The position numbers and the translations under genes are program-made. From contig QJZC01000011.1 in NCBI GenBank assembly GCA_003247575.1, positions 1 through 64,000 on the forward strand: a stretch of DNA of 64,000 nt, given 5' to 3'. The stretch comes from Pseudomonadota bacterium (GTDB lineage Bacteria > Myxococcota_A > UBA9160 > SZUA-336). Shown here piece by piece: positions 18,362 to 26,501 of the stretch. The notes beneath the pieces are model-generated. The model was not told the DNA's origin, did no database searches, and was given only the letters and a program-made list of their open reading frames with translations. Position 1 is the first letter of the stretch. Each line of letters begins with the position of its first letter.

Positions 18362-19363
18362 ATGAGCGTTCACGCGATCGAAGCGATCTTGATCAGCTAT
18401 CCGCGCAGTGTGGACGGAAGCTCTGTGACCGGGATGACCGAGGCGCACCTGGACGTCATTCGACGTGCGGCCCCGGGAGCGCGGCTCCTTCACGTGGACG
18501 ACGCGGAGTGGAAGGAGCGCGCGGACGTGTGGGCACCGAAGGTTGGTGTGGCGATGGGTTGGCTCGATCACGCTCAGTTGGCGGCGCTGCCGAATCTGCG
18601 CTGGCTGCAGCAGACCGCGGCCGGAGTCGACTGGCTGCTGCGGGCGCCCGCACTGGCGGCGAGTGAGCTCGTGGTCACTAACGTCTCGGGTCTGCACGCG
18701 ATTCCGATCGCGGAGCACGTTCTAGCGCTGATGCTGGGACTGTCGCGCAGACTCCACCACTTCGTGAAGGCACAGCGTGACCGAGAGTGGGTTCGCCGCG
18801 GCCGGTTGGCCGAGCTCGAGGGGGCGACCTTGGGTGTGGTGGGGTTGGGCGCGATCGGTGAGAAGACGGCCGAGAAGGCCAAAGGCATCGGCATGCGCGT
18901 GGTGGCGATGCGGCGCCACCCGGAGCGGACATCTCCCCATGTGGAGCAGATGTTTGGTCCCGATGGGCTGCTGAAACTGCTCGCGCAGTCGGACTGGGTG
19001 GTGATTGCGGCGGCACTGACTCACGAGACACGCAGCTTGATCGGCGCGCGCGAGCTGCGTGCGATGAAGCCGAGCGCCTACCTGATCAACATCGCGCGTG
19101 GCTCTGTGGTGGACGAGCGGGCGTTGATCCGGGCTCTCGAAGAGGGCGAGATCGCCGGCGCGGGCTTGGACGTATTCGAGCAGGAGCCCCTCCCGCCGGA
19201 GAGTCCACTCTGGGATATGCGCAACGTGATCCTTACGCCCCACTTTGCAGGGGCGACTCCGCACTATGCGGATCGCGTACTCGAGATCTTCATCGACAAC
19301 CTGGAACGCTTTCAGCGCGGAGAGCGACTGCGCAATGTCGTGGACAAGCAGCTGGGCTACTGA
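18362..19363 (+). CDS. D-2-hydroxyacid dehydrogenase (NAD-dependent)
   Basis: A 333-residue enzyme with the two-domain D-2-hydroxyacid dehydrogenase architecture. The NAD-binding motif is VVGLGAIGEKTAEKA. The catalytic Arg is in NIARGSVVDE, followed by AGAGLDVFEQEPLPPESPLW and the catalytic His in TPHFAG. It interconverts a 2-hydroxyacid and a 2-keto acid; the exact substrate is unknown. AAGGA precedes the ATG. Confidence 0.93.
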   Translation: MSVHAIEAILISYPRSVDGSSVTGMTEAHLDVIRRAAPGARLLHVDDAEWKERADVWAPKVGVAMGWLDHAQLAALPNLRWLQQTAAGVDWLLRAPALAASELVVTNVSGLHAIPIAEHVLALMLGLSRRLHHFVKAQRDREWVRRGRLAELEGATLGVVGLGAIGEKTAEKAKGIGMRVVAMRRHPERTSPHVEQMFGPDGLLKLLAQSDWVVIAAALTHETRSLIGARELRAMKPSAYLINIARGSVVDERALIRALEEGEIAGAGLDVFEQEPLPPESPLWDMRNVILTPHFAGATPHYADRVLEIFIDNLERFQRGERLRNVVDKQLGY

Positions 19364-19389
19364 TCCCTGCCCAGACCGGGGTCGTCGTT

Positions 19390-19839
19390 TCAGTCGATTC
19401 GTCCGGTGATCGCCCGCTCGTGCGAGATTTCCTCCGAAATGGCGCACGCGACATGTTGGAGCTCGCGACTGAGTTCGGCGAGCACGTCGTCGAGCGAGAT
19501 GATGCCGGCGAGGTGCCCTTGCCCGTCCACGACCGGCAGTCGGCGCACGCCGCGCTTGTGCATCAGGTCAGCCGCCTCCGCTTGAGAAGCGTGTACCGGG
19601 ATGCAGGTCAGCGGCCCCTTCGATAGGCCGCCCGCAGTGGCCTTGGCGGGATCGAGCCCCTCGGCGACGACTCGTACGATGTCGCGGTCGGTCACGATCC
19701 CCTGCGGATCCCTGCCCGCGGCATCTGTGATGATCAGACATCCCACGGAGTGCTCGATCATGCGACGCGCAGCTTCCGCGAGCGACGTCTCGGGGCGGAC
19801 AGTGTGAACGGGTCCCTCAATGTACCTGGATAGCGACAT
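19390..19839 (-). CDS. CBS-domain pair protein
   Basis: A 149-residue protein consisting of two CBS motifs: TSLAEAARRMIEHSVGCLIITD with GIVTDRDIVRVVAEG, and HASQAEAADLMHKRGVRRLPVVD with LAGIISLDDVLAELSRE. Stand-alone CBS pairs bind adenine nucleotides and act as energy sensors. There is no fused effector domain, and the gene is convergent with the dehydrogenase. An AGGATGAGG ribosome site precedes the ATG at 19839. Confidence 0.93.
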   Translation of the reverse strand: MSLSRYIEGPVHTVRPETSLAEAARRMIEHSVGCLIITDAAGRDPQGIVTDRDIVRVVAEGLDPAKATAGGLSKGPLTCIPVHASQAEAADLMHKRGVRRLPVVDGQGHLAGIISLDDVLAELSRELQHVACAISEEISHERAITGRID

Positions 19840-19965
19840 CTTGCCTCATCCTTTCCGAAGCGGGAGCCCGCGCGTTCTCGTCTGGATGACTAACGCATAC
19901 GGGCGGTCCGATTCTGAAATGGACGCATGATTCGTGCCCGCGTCGTCGGCGATCCCTCTAGACCT

Positions 19966-21399
19966 TCAGTTGTCCTTCAGGGGAGAAGGCGCGCTACACG
20001 CGTTGCAGCGACAGGCCGCACTCGGCGCCCCGTGCTCATTCGCGGCGGATGCCGACCAGAGACCACTCCAGCCGCCGAGCTCTCGACATGCAGTTGGGCA
20101 CGTCGCTTCCGCCTCCGAGTGACTTGCGAGCGCGCCGACAGCTTGGGTACAACCGCACGGGTACTCCATCCTGGATCGGGTCTTGATGGGATCCTGCATC
20201 GACTCGATCCAGCTGCGGGCGTCGGACCCAAGGTTGAAGAGGGTCGGATCGCTGCGGCGGACGATCTGCCACAGGCGGGCATAGGTTGGATCGTGCTGGG
20301 CCAAGCTCCGGAAGGCCGAGCGTCGCGTCGGAAGGAGGTACTGTGGGGGAGCACCAGCTTCGGACCGTAGGCTCGCGACCAGCACCTCGGTCGAAGCCAT
20401 GAGATTTGCGAGCTCGATCGCAAGGGCTCGCTCGCGGGTCGTGCGGCTCACTGCGATCACGTCGGCGTAGAACAGCGGGGAGGCACTCGGATCGTCTCCG
20501 AAGGGGAAGAGGGCGAAGCGGAGCTTTTCGCGGTCCTCTGCATTCGTGGCGGACAAGGACTCGGGAAACCCCATGGCCGCGCGCCCGTAGCCTTGCGAGA
20601 GCCAGGTCGTTCTCCCGTACTGCCCGTTGCTTGGTTCCTGCGTCGCGCCCAGGAAGCTCGACCTAGCCAGAAGTGCTCGCATGCGCCCGATTGCGGCTGG
20701 ATCGAGGTCCGAGCGCATGACGCTGGCTGCACTGCTCTCTGGGCCAGAGTCCCCTCGCGCCAGCGCGGCGTAGAGACATGCGTTCGTCGTGCCGCCTTGC
20801 ATGTCCAGCATCAGTCCGCGCGTGGCGGAGGGGCGCTGGCTCGTGTAGCTGCACTGAGCGAGCACCTCCGTGACGGCGCTCAAGGTTTTCGCGGCGGCGA
20901 GGGGAGCATCGCCTTCCGCGTAGAAGAGCAGATGGGTGCAGGCCAGCATTGGGATGGCCGAGTAGCTGCCGCGATCGTGGACTCCCTCGATTGCGAAATC
21001 GAGAAAGTCGTCGCGGCCGTCCACTTCATCGGGAGCAAGCCGCGCGAGGTAGTCTCGCTCGCGGAAATCGTCCAGGAACACGGCGTCGAAAACGAACACG
21101 TCCATTCCGGCGGGGTCGCCTTCGTATCCGCCGGTCCAGTCGACGAACTCGAGCGACACGCGTGGCTGTCGCTGGGACCACGTGCGGCGTATGGCGTTGG
21201 CGAACTGCTCCACACGCGGGACGTAAGGGTATAGCCCGACCCTCAGGGACTTCGATGCCGAAGCCGTGGACTCGGGTCGTGGAGATTCGGTGGCCCCCCT
21301 GGTCGGTGCAGCGGAGGGGCGTTCCAGCACGCGAGTGCAGGCGACGCAGAGGATCGAGAGGCCCAATCCAAGTACAAGAGAGACTAGTCTGCGCGGCAT
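19966..21399 (-). CDS. Thiaminase I (thiamine pyridinylase) with C-terminal MVL-like cysteine-rich domain
   Basis: The product has 477 residues. A signal peptide ends at Cys21 (a possible but non-ideal lipobox, CVAC). Residues about 50-405 follow thiaminase I of Bacillus/Paenibacillus closely: LRVGLYPYVP, LEFVDWTGGYEGDP, VFVFDAVFLDDF, GLMLDMQGGTTNACLY and PPQYLLPTRRSAF. The catalytic nucleophile is Cys154 (MLACTHLLFY) and the catalytic Glu is Glu280 (GRAAMGFPESL). Thiaminase I cleaves thiamine and swaps the thiazole for another nucleophile. Residues 414-470 add CGC, SEAEATCPTAC, GGWSGLWS and ACRC, resembling the mannan-binding MVL lectin fold stabilised by disulfides. Seven Cys are at 415, 417, 434, 438, 463, 465 and 468. 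GGGGAG precedes the ATG at 21399. No thiamine biosynthesis gene is nearby. Confidence 0.85.
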   Translation of the reverse strand: MPRRLVSLVLGLGLSILCVACTRVLERPSAAPTRGATESPRPESTASASKSLRVGLYPYVPRVEQFANAIRRTWSQRQPRVSLEFVDWTGGYEGDPAGMDVFVFDAVFLDDFRERDYLARLAPDEVDGRDDFLDFAIEGVHDRGSYSAIPMLACTHLLFYAEGDAPLAAAKTLSAVTEVLAQCSYTSQRPSATRGLMLDMQGGTTNACLYAALARGDSGPESSAASVMRSDLDPAAIGRMRALLARSSFLGATQEPSNGQYGRTTWLSQGYGRAAMGFPESLSATNAEDREKLRFALFPFGDDPSASPLFYADVIAVSRTTRERALAIELANLMASTEVLVASLRSEAGAPPQYLLPTRRSAFRSLAQHDPTYARLWQIVRRSDPTLFNLGSDARSWIESMQDPIKTRSRMEYPCGCTQAVGALASHSEAEATCPTACRELGGWSGLWSASAANEHGAPSAACRCNACSAPSPLKDN

Positions 21400-21549
21400 G
21401 TCTTCTCCCCGGCACGAGGGCGGGCTAGGCGTCGTCGCTCTACCTAGCTTCTCGGATCACGCGAGTGAGAACTGATCCTGGCACACGCGTATCAAGGGGA
21501 TCGCGATGCCAACGGCTTCCCCCCGGGCGACTCGGGAGGTCGGCCTGCG

Positions 21550-21996
21550 TCATCTCTCGCGGAGTTCACCGACACGGTCGCGCAAGCCTCGCAATGCGGT
21601 CTCCACGATCTGCCGCTCGATCCTGCGCCGCAGGAACGCCGGAACGGGAAAGCCCGGATCGACGTGCAGCGAATAGGAGATCCGCGTGACGTCGTTTCCC
21701 ACTCTACGGAAGGCATAGGAGCCCTCCATCGCACGCAAGTCGCCCCCGGGCTCCGCCGTCCACGCCATCTCGTGCGGGGCATCGTACGTGTAGCTAAGGT
21801 CGTAGCTGAGCCGCCGGACCAGCATTTCGAGCACGAAGTGGGCGCGCGTCGCGCGGCCGTGATCATCGGTCTCGAGTACCTCGGTGGCACGGACGCCGGT
21901 CGCCCATTGGGGATACGACGCGATGTCGGACGCGACCTCGAAGCATCGCTCCACTGCGGCATCGATGTCGATCGTCGCAGACGTGCTCTCGGGCAT
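21550..21996 (-). CDS. SRPBCC (START-like) family protein
   Basis: A 148-residue protein with the polyketide cyclase/RatA-like START fold: ATIDIDAAVERCFEVASDIASYPQWATGVRATEVLE at the start, then LSYTYDAPHEMAWTAEP and SYSLHVDPGFPVPAFLRRR near the end. These proteins bind hydrophobic ligands or act as cyclases or membrane-associated modulators. The sequence does not choose between these. It is 150 bp upstream of, and on the same strand as, the thiaminase gene. Confidence 0.88.
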   Translation of the reverse strand: MPESTSATIDIDAAVERCFEVASDIASYPQWATGVRATEVLETDDHGRATRAHFVLEMLVRRLSYDLSYTYDAPHEMAWTAEPGGDLRAMEGSYAFRRVGNDVTRISYSLHVDPGFPVPAFLRRRIERQIVETALRGLRDRVGELRER

Positions 21997-22076
21997 GAAG
22001 GCTTCCTACAGCGAAGGCTCGGGGGGCTATTGCCTGGGGCCACTGCATTCTCTCCGACCCTAGCTAACTTAGTCCA

Positions 22077-22315
22077 GTGCGTCAGGTAGACGTTCACGAA
22101 GCTAAGCCGAGCTCTCGAAGCTGCTCGAAGCCGTCGAGAACGGAGAGCGGATCGTCATCGCGCGAGCGGGCCACCCGGTGGCGGTTCTAAGCGCATATGA
22201 CGTCGAGGCGTGCCGCCGCAGACTGGGACAGTTTCGAGGGCAGTGCCACATCCCGGAGGACTTCGATCGGCTCCCCAAGGAGCTCGTGAGAGGCTTCGAG
22301 GGCGACTCAGAGTGA
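22077..22315 (+). pseudogene. Phd/YefM-type antitoxin remnant (frameshifted)
   Basis: From a GTG at 22077 the reading begins (V/M)RQVDVHEAK. A one-base deletion near 22107 then throws it out of frame. In the next frame LSKLLEAVENGERIVIARAG and HPVAVLSAYD follow, the standard core of Phd/YefM-family antitoxins, ending FEGDSE-stop at 22315. With the lesion no full antitoxin can be made. It overlaps the PIN toxin remnant by four bases, the normal arrangement of such pairs. Confidence 0.75.
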
Positions 22316-22705
22316 GGCGGATTTTCCTGGACACGCATGTGATGCTCTTGGCTGCGACAGAGTCCGAACGCCTCTCCCTCGATTGCCGGGAAGTCGTGGA
22401 AGACGGGGCAAACGAAGTCTACGTGAGCACCGTGTCTGCGTGGGAGATCGCGATCAAGCAATCCCTCGGATAGCTCGAGCTATCGAAGTCTGCCGAGCAG
22501 TGGCTTCCGGAAGTCTTGTGTGCAAGCGGGTTCGATGCGCCCGCTGTCGATCTCGAGAGTGCTCTCCGTGTCCGCGGACTGCCTTTGGCTCCACAGAGAT
22601 CCCTTCGATCGACTCCTGATCGCGCAAGCTATCCAGCGGGATCTCACCCTCGCGACTCGTGATGCAAAGCTCGAAGGCTACGGCGTAACTCTACTTCCCG
22701 GCTGA
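22312..22705 (+). pseudogene. PIN-domain (VapC-type) toxin remnant
   Basis: From the GTG at 22312 the product begins RRIFLDTHVMLLAA and continues to VSTVSAWEIAIKQSLG, matching PIN toxins that partner Phd-type antitoxins. A TAG follows where the family has lysine (near 22471). The frame continues with ELSKSAEQWLPEVLCASGF, and a second lesion near 22585 moves it to the frame of HRDPFDRLLIAQA and TLATRDAKLEGYGV, ending at 22705. The nonsense change and the frameshift, together with the lesion in the antitoxin, indicate genuine decay. Confidence 0.75.
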
Positions 22706-23121
22706 TCCCCACGCACGAGGGGGGAGCCGGAGCCGCAGCAGGTGCACGCCGAGAACGTTTGCCCAATGGCCCGTTGACTCGTCGATCCCATTCGATGGTC
22801 AGGGTGAATCCGTGTGCAACTCTCGGACTCCTTGGGGCTGCTGGATGCCGGTGAAGTCATCGCGAGTGCCGGGTACTGGATGGGAGTATGGGGCCAGCCC
22901 ATTTGCTGCGAGCCGATTCGCTGCGCAGCGCCGATCTGATCCCTCGCGCAACTGCTGCATCCAACTCGCAGCTGAACCCACTCGCCGACTGCGGCGTACA
23001 TCGGTAGGCGAGTCGCTTCTCGCCGAGATCAACCCAGTGCGGTTTGGCCGGGCCGGGGACGCGCGCAAGGGTGGCGCTCGTTCGCGTCTGCATCGGAGAA
23101 CCGCAACGAGAGAGGATGTAC
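22706..23121. other. Intergenic region, no recognisable feature
   Basis: These 416 bases follow the decayed toxin gene. Short open frames exist on both strands, but none shows a domain, signal peptide or ribosome site. It may be further remnant DNA. No tRNA, clear inverted repeat or insertion sequence end was seen. Confidence 0.4.
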
Positions 23122-24081
23122 ATGCGTCACTGGATCATGGCTTCAGCCCTGTTGGCCTCGGGGCTTTCCGTGTCTGCTTCGGCTAACGATCAGCCCATCG
23201 CGGTGGACTGCGACGCGCCGGTGGCGAGGACCCGGGTCGGAAGGTTCTTGCGGCCGAATACGATCACGCAGGCACTCGAGCGAGTGAATTCCGGCGATAC
23301 GATCGAGGTGCGGGGCACGTGCGTCGAGAATCTCGTCATTCGGGAGCGGGTTCGGATCGTGGCCAAGGATGGCGCGAGCATCATCGGCGCCGACCCCGAC
23401 CAGGTGACGATCGCGATCGTTGGGAATGGGGTCGAAATCTCAGGCTTCTCTCTCGAAGGGCCCGCTTCGACGCACATCGGAATCGAGAGGTCCGCGTCTG
23501 CCGTGATCGATGGCAACACGATCCGAAACGCGCGCGAGCGCGGGATCGTCGTCGCCGGAAACAGCTTCGCCATCATCAGCAGTAATATCATCGAGCGCAA
23601 CGGACTCTCGGGTGTCCTCGTGACGGAAAGCTCCTCGGCTCGGATCGGCTTCCAGCGTCTCGACGACGAGGTGACCGCGCCCAATCGGATCAGCGGGCAT
23701 GCCAATGAAGAAATCTTCGTCGTGTCCAACTCCAACGCGGACGTGCGTGGAAACCAGATCGCCAATGGCCGAAACGGTGTGACCGTGGTATCGGGTGGCC
23801 GAGCGACCATCGCGGGGAACACGTTCGGGGCTCTCGAGGTCGGAGTCGTCGTCGCCACGAATGCGACGGTGACTCTGCCCCTGCCGAACGATGGGAGTCC
23901 GCTCACGGCCGCCGCGAATGTGGTGGATCAGCCGGTGAACATCGGTCTGTTCTGCAGCGGTGGTAGCGTCCTCGGATCACTCGGACCCTTGACCGGTATC
24001 GTGGGCCAAGTAGCTCCCGGGGCTCTCGGCGGTCCGGTCCCACCGACAGGGACGTTCTGCGAGGACATGAGCACTCCGTAG
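23122..24081 (+). CDS. Exported right-handed parallel beta-helix protein
   Basis: The product has about 319 residues. A signal peptide (MRHWIMASALLASGLSVSASA) precedes a parallel beta-helix built of repeated short coils: IEVRGTCVENLVI, GVEISGFSLEGP, AVIDGNTIRNARERGIVV, AIISSNIIERNGLSGVLV, ADVRGNQIANGRNGVTVV. This resembles NosD/pectate-lyase-like carbohydrate-binding or -cleaving proteins. I see no obvious catalytic set, so binding or structural roles are equally possible. The ATG at 23122 is preferred over 23116 because AGAGG is then six bases upstream. Asn/Gly/Ile-rich composition is as expected for this fold. Confidence 0.85.
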   Translation: MRHWIMASALLASGLSVSASANDQPIAVDCDAPVARTRVGRFLRPNTITQALERVNSGDTIEVRGTCVENLVIRERVRIVAKDGASIIGADPDQVTIAIVGNGVEISGFSLEGPASTHIGIERSASAVIDGNTIRNARERGIVVAGNSFAIISSNIIERNGLSGVLVTESSSARIGFQRLDDEVTAPNRISGHANEEIFVVSNSNADVRGNQIANGRNGVTVVSGGRATIAGNTFGALEVGVVVATNATVTLPLPNDGSPLTAAANVVDQPVNIGLFCSGGSVLGSLGPLTGIVGQVAPGALGGPVPPTGTFCEDMSTP

Positions 24082-24398
24082 CCGAGTTCACTCGAAGGCC
24101 GCGCCTGCGTGGCCGCGGCGTCCGATCGGGCAGGGCCTGCCAACGATCGCGCCGCCGCCCGCACGCTGCGGTTGATTGCTTCTCGAGCGGGAAGCTCTGC
24201 TTCTGAGCCGTAGCTCGATTCGCACCTTGGACGGCGCGCCACTCGGGCTGTGGGCGCTGGCTCTATCTCCGCCGATCTGAACTGCGAAGCGAGCAACCCT
24301 CCTGCGCACGTGCCACACTATCGCAGGGCGAGCGTTGCGTAGCTCAGCCAACCCGCCCCCCTCTGCCACCGGACCAGCGGGGACGTATGGGGCCCGCC
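24082..24398. other. Intergenic region, no recognisable feature
   Basis: These 317 bases lie between convergent genes. No domain-like open frame or RNA is visible. The right end, from 24389, belongs to the repeat unit shared with 32250-32592. Confidence 0.4.
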
Positions 24399-24854
24399 TC
24401 AGCCTTTGCCGCGCAGCGGCTCCTCGAACGGGTCTCGCACCCGGAGACCCGGGAACTTCCGGAAGTCGCGATCGTGGGTCCAGAGCTCCGTGACGCCGTT
24501 TTGAATCAGGAGCGACGCCAAGTGCGCGTCGGGAACCAGATTCCCGCGAACGACCACTTCGTCGTTGACGCGGCGGTATGCATCCCAGAACCCATCGCCT
24601 TCGGCGACCGTGCGGACGTTGGGTCGCCGAAGGAGTGCCTCCAGATTCGAGATGGCTTCAGTCGGCGAGAGAGGGTGCGCAAAGATCGAAGGATGCGTCG
24701 CGATCCGTAGGTAGCCCATTGCCACAGGCCAGGGCACGTAGAGCAACTCGGCGTCCTCGATGCTTTCCTGCAGGAACGTGCGAGCTCGGTCATGGAGCTT
24801 GCTCCCGGAATCGGAGGCGTAGAGCAGCACATTGACATCGATCGCGTAGCTCAC
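24399..24854 (-). CDS. VapC-family PIN-domain toxin (RNase)
   Basis: A 151-residue PIN-domain ribonuclease. Acidic metal-binding residues are visible in MSYAIDVNVLLYASD, in the middle region (LSPTEAISNLEALLR), in NLVPDAHLASLLIQNG and in LWTHDRDFRKFPGL. VapC toxins cleave specific RNAs when not held by the antitoxin. Its ATG overlaps the antitoxin stop by four bases. A truncated second copy lies at 32250-32592. Confidence 0.92.
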   Translation of the reverse strand: MSYAIDVNVLLYASDSGSKLHDRARTFLQESIEDAELLYVPWPVAMGYLRIATHPSIFAHPLSPTEAISNLEALLRRPNVRTVAEGDGFWDAYRRVNDEVVVRGNLVPDAHLASLLIQNGVTELWTHDRDFRKFPGLRVRDPFEEPLRGKG

Positions 24855-25087
24855 TCCGAATCGAGAGCCCGGTAGAGGGCTTCCTTGTCCTCGAGGTCGA
24901 CGCGCGCCCCCATCGGTCGGGAGATCCAGGTGAACGGTTCAGAGCGCAGGCTCCCGGCCTCGTCCTGCGCGAGGGCAGCCGCCACCAGCTCCGAAATCAG
25001 CTGCCCCAGCGACTTGCCTGTAAGCTTGCCGCGACGCTTCAGATCGCGCAGAACCGCGGCATCGATGTCCACTGTCGTACGGGGCAT
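24851..25087 (-). CDS. VapB-family antitoxin
   Basis: A 78-residue antitoxin starting MPRTTVDIDAAVLRDLKRR at 25087. The N-terminal ribbon-helix-helix-like DNA-binding segment continues as GKLTGKSLGQLISELVAAAL, and the acidic C-terminal part (RVDLEDKEALYRALDSE) would bind the toxin. Overlap with vapC gives translational coupling, and pairs of this type normally repress their own promoter. The ribosome site is weak. Confidence 0.9.
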   Translation of the reverse strand: MPRTTVDIDAAVLRDLKRRGKLTGKSLGQLISELVAAALAQDEAGSLRSEPFTWISRPMGARVDLEDKEALYRALDSE

Positions 25088-25292
25088 GATGCGTGATGAT
25101 GCCATGCTTGACATCAGAAGCAACCTACAAATGCATAATGCATCGCTTTCTCGAGTGCAGCCCCAGCTCGGACCGAGAGTCTGGCTTCCGCACGTATCCG
25201 AAGGCGATCGCGACGGGGATCAGGATGCGGCTCCGATCCAACGCAGGTCAAGACTGGCGCGGTGCGCGATCAACGGGGGGCGACCTGCCGCT

Positions 25293-26465
25293 CTAGGCGG
25301 ACCGGCGGCGAGCCATGTGGCTCGCCGGCTCGACAGGCTGTATCCGAGCGTCCCGGCCGACACTCGGACGACGCTTCCACCAGAGCAACGGCCCGGTCAC
25401 ACAGAGGGTCATCACCCCCAAGGCGACCAGCACGCCCAAGATCTGATTCGGGACTCCGAACAGCTGGCCCTCGTGGAGCGCGATGCCCACCGAGATTGCC
25501 TGTTTGAAGCGCGGGTAGTCATCGAAGGAGATCCGCATGATCTCCGCTCCCGTGTACCGATCGTAGTGCAAGGTGACGCGGTCGGGGCGCCTCTGCGTCA
25601 TTGCGCGGACGGTCCAGACGCCGCTCGACCCGCGCGGTGGAGAGACCTCGACCGGACCGGGGAGTTCGGCCGCAGAGCTGAGCTCGAGCACGTCTTCCAG
25701 TCGCACCTCGGGCATGCCTGGGCTGCTGGGCGCACTCGACTGGAGCGTCACCCGGAACTCCTGCCCGGGCCCATCGGTCCCCGTCCACTGCTGTACGCGT
25801 TGGATTCCCGAGCCCAGGATGCCGGTCCAGGGAAGCCCCGACAGCAGGAATACCAGCGCGAATCCTCCGATCCAAGCGCCGACCGACACGTGAAGACTTC
25901 GTAGAGTTGCCCGTCGCCCGAGGCGTGGCAAAAATAGCTGGATCCATCGCCCACGGCGTGGCCATGCGAGATAGGCGCCCGTTGCGAGCAGCAGGATCAT
26001 CCAACAGGCCGCAATCTCGACGAAGACCGACCCGAAGGAGCCCGCTAGGAGCTCCCCATGGAGCTGCTTCGCGAGTTCCATCGGGTGTGAGTTACTGGCC
26101 ATCGTGTAGGCGATGGCCCCAGATCCGCGATCGACCCATACCAGTTGCTTCTCGCCAGATGGGGTGATGAGCTCGATCTGAGCGGTCGCATGCGCTGGCT
26201 CGGGGAGTCGATACTTGAGCAGCTCTGCGTCACCGAGATGGTTCGCGGCGGCTGCGACCAGGCTATCCGCCGGGAGCATTCGCGAGGCCACCGTTCGTCC
26301 TTGGTCGATGCGCGACTGGATCAGGTTCTCGATCTGTGGTCTGAATAGATACGCTGATCCAGACAGCGCCAGCACGACACCGAAGGGCGCAACGCACAGG
26401 CCTGCCCACATGTGCCAGCGCCAGACGCGTGCGTATAGTTCTCGTCGGTCCAATTGCGGCTCCAC
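25293..26465 (-). CDS. PepSY-associated TM-helix membrane protein
   Basis: The protein has 390 residues with four predicted membrane segments: MWAGLCVAPFGVVLALSGSAY, FVEIAACWMILLLATGAYLAW, WIGGFALVFLLSGLPW and ILGVLVALGVMTLCVTGPLLWW. Periplasmic PepSY-like portions lie between (LVWVDRGSGAIAYTM, VTLHYDRYTGAEIMRI). Proteins of this family commonly accompany siderophore or heme receptors, and some act as ferric-chelate reductases in the inner membrane. It starts at a GTG 36 bases after the TonB receptor stop, so the two form an operon. Confidence 0.92.
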   Translation of the reverse strand: MEPQLDRRELYARVWRWHMWAGLCVAPFGVVLALSGSAYLFRPQIENLIQSRIDQGRTVASRMLPADSLVAAAANHLGDAELLKYRLPEPAHATAQIELITPSGEKQLVWVDRGSGAIAYTMASNSHPMELAKQLHGELLAGSFGSVFVEIAACWMILLLATGAYLAWPRRGRWIQLFLPRLGRRATLRSLHVSVGAWIGGFALVFLLSGLPWTGILGSGIQRVQQWTGTDGPGQEFRVTLQSSAPSSPGMPEVRLEDVLELSSAAELPGPVEVSPPRGSSGVWTVRAMTQRRPDRVTLHYDRYTGAEIMRISFDDYPRFKQAISVGIALHEGQLFGVPNQILGVLVALGVMTLCVTGPLLWWKRRPSVGRDARIQPVEPASHMARRRSA

Positions 26466-26501
26466 CCGCGCGATCTGCAGCCCTGCAGGTCGCAGCGCGA
26501 A

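Larger units (their letters stand above)
24389..25128 (-). repeat. Full-length copy of a duplicated VapBC unit
   Basis: The unit contains the intact vapC and vapB genes. Its outer edges are nearly identical to those at 32250 (GGGGCCCGCCTCAGCC) and 32592 (GAAGCAACCTAC). The second copy lacks the approximately 400 bases between about 24638 and 25036. Confidence 0.85.
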
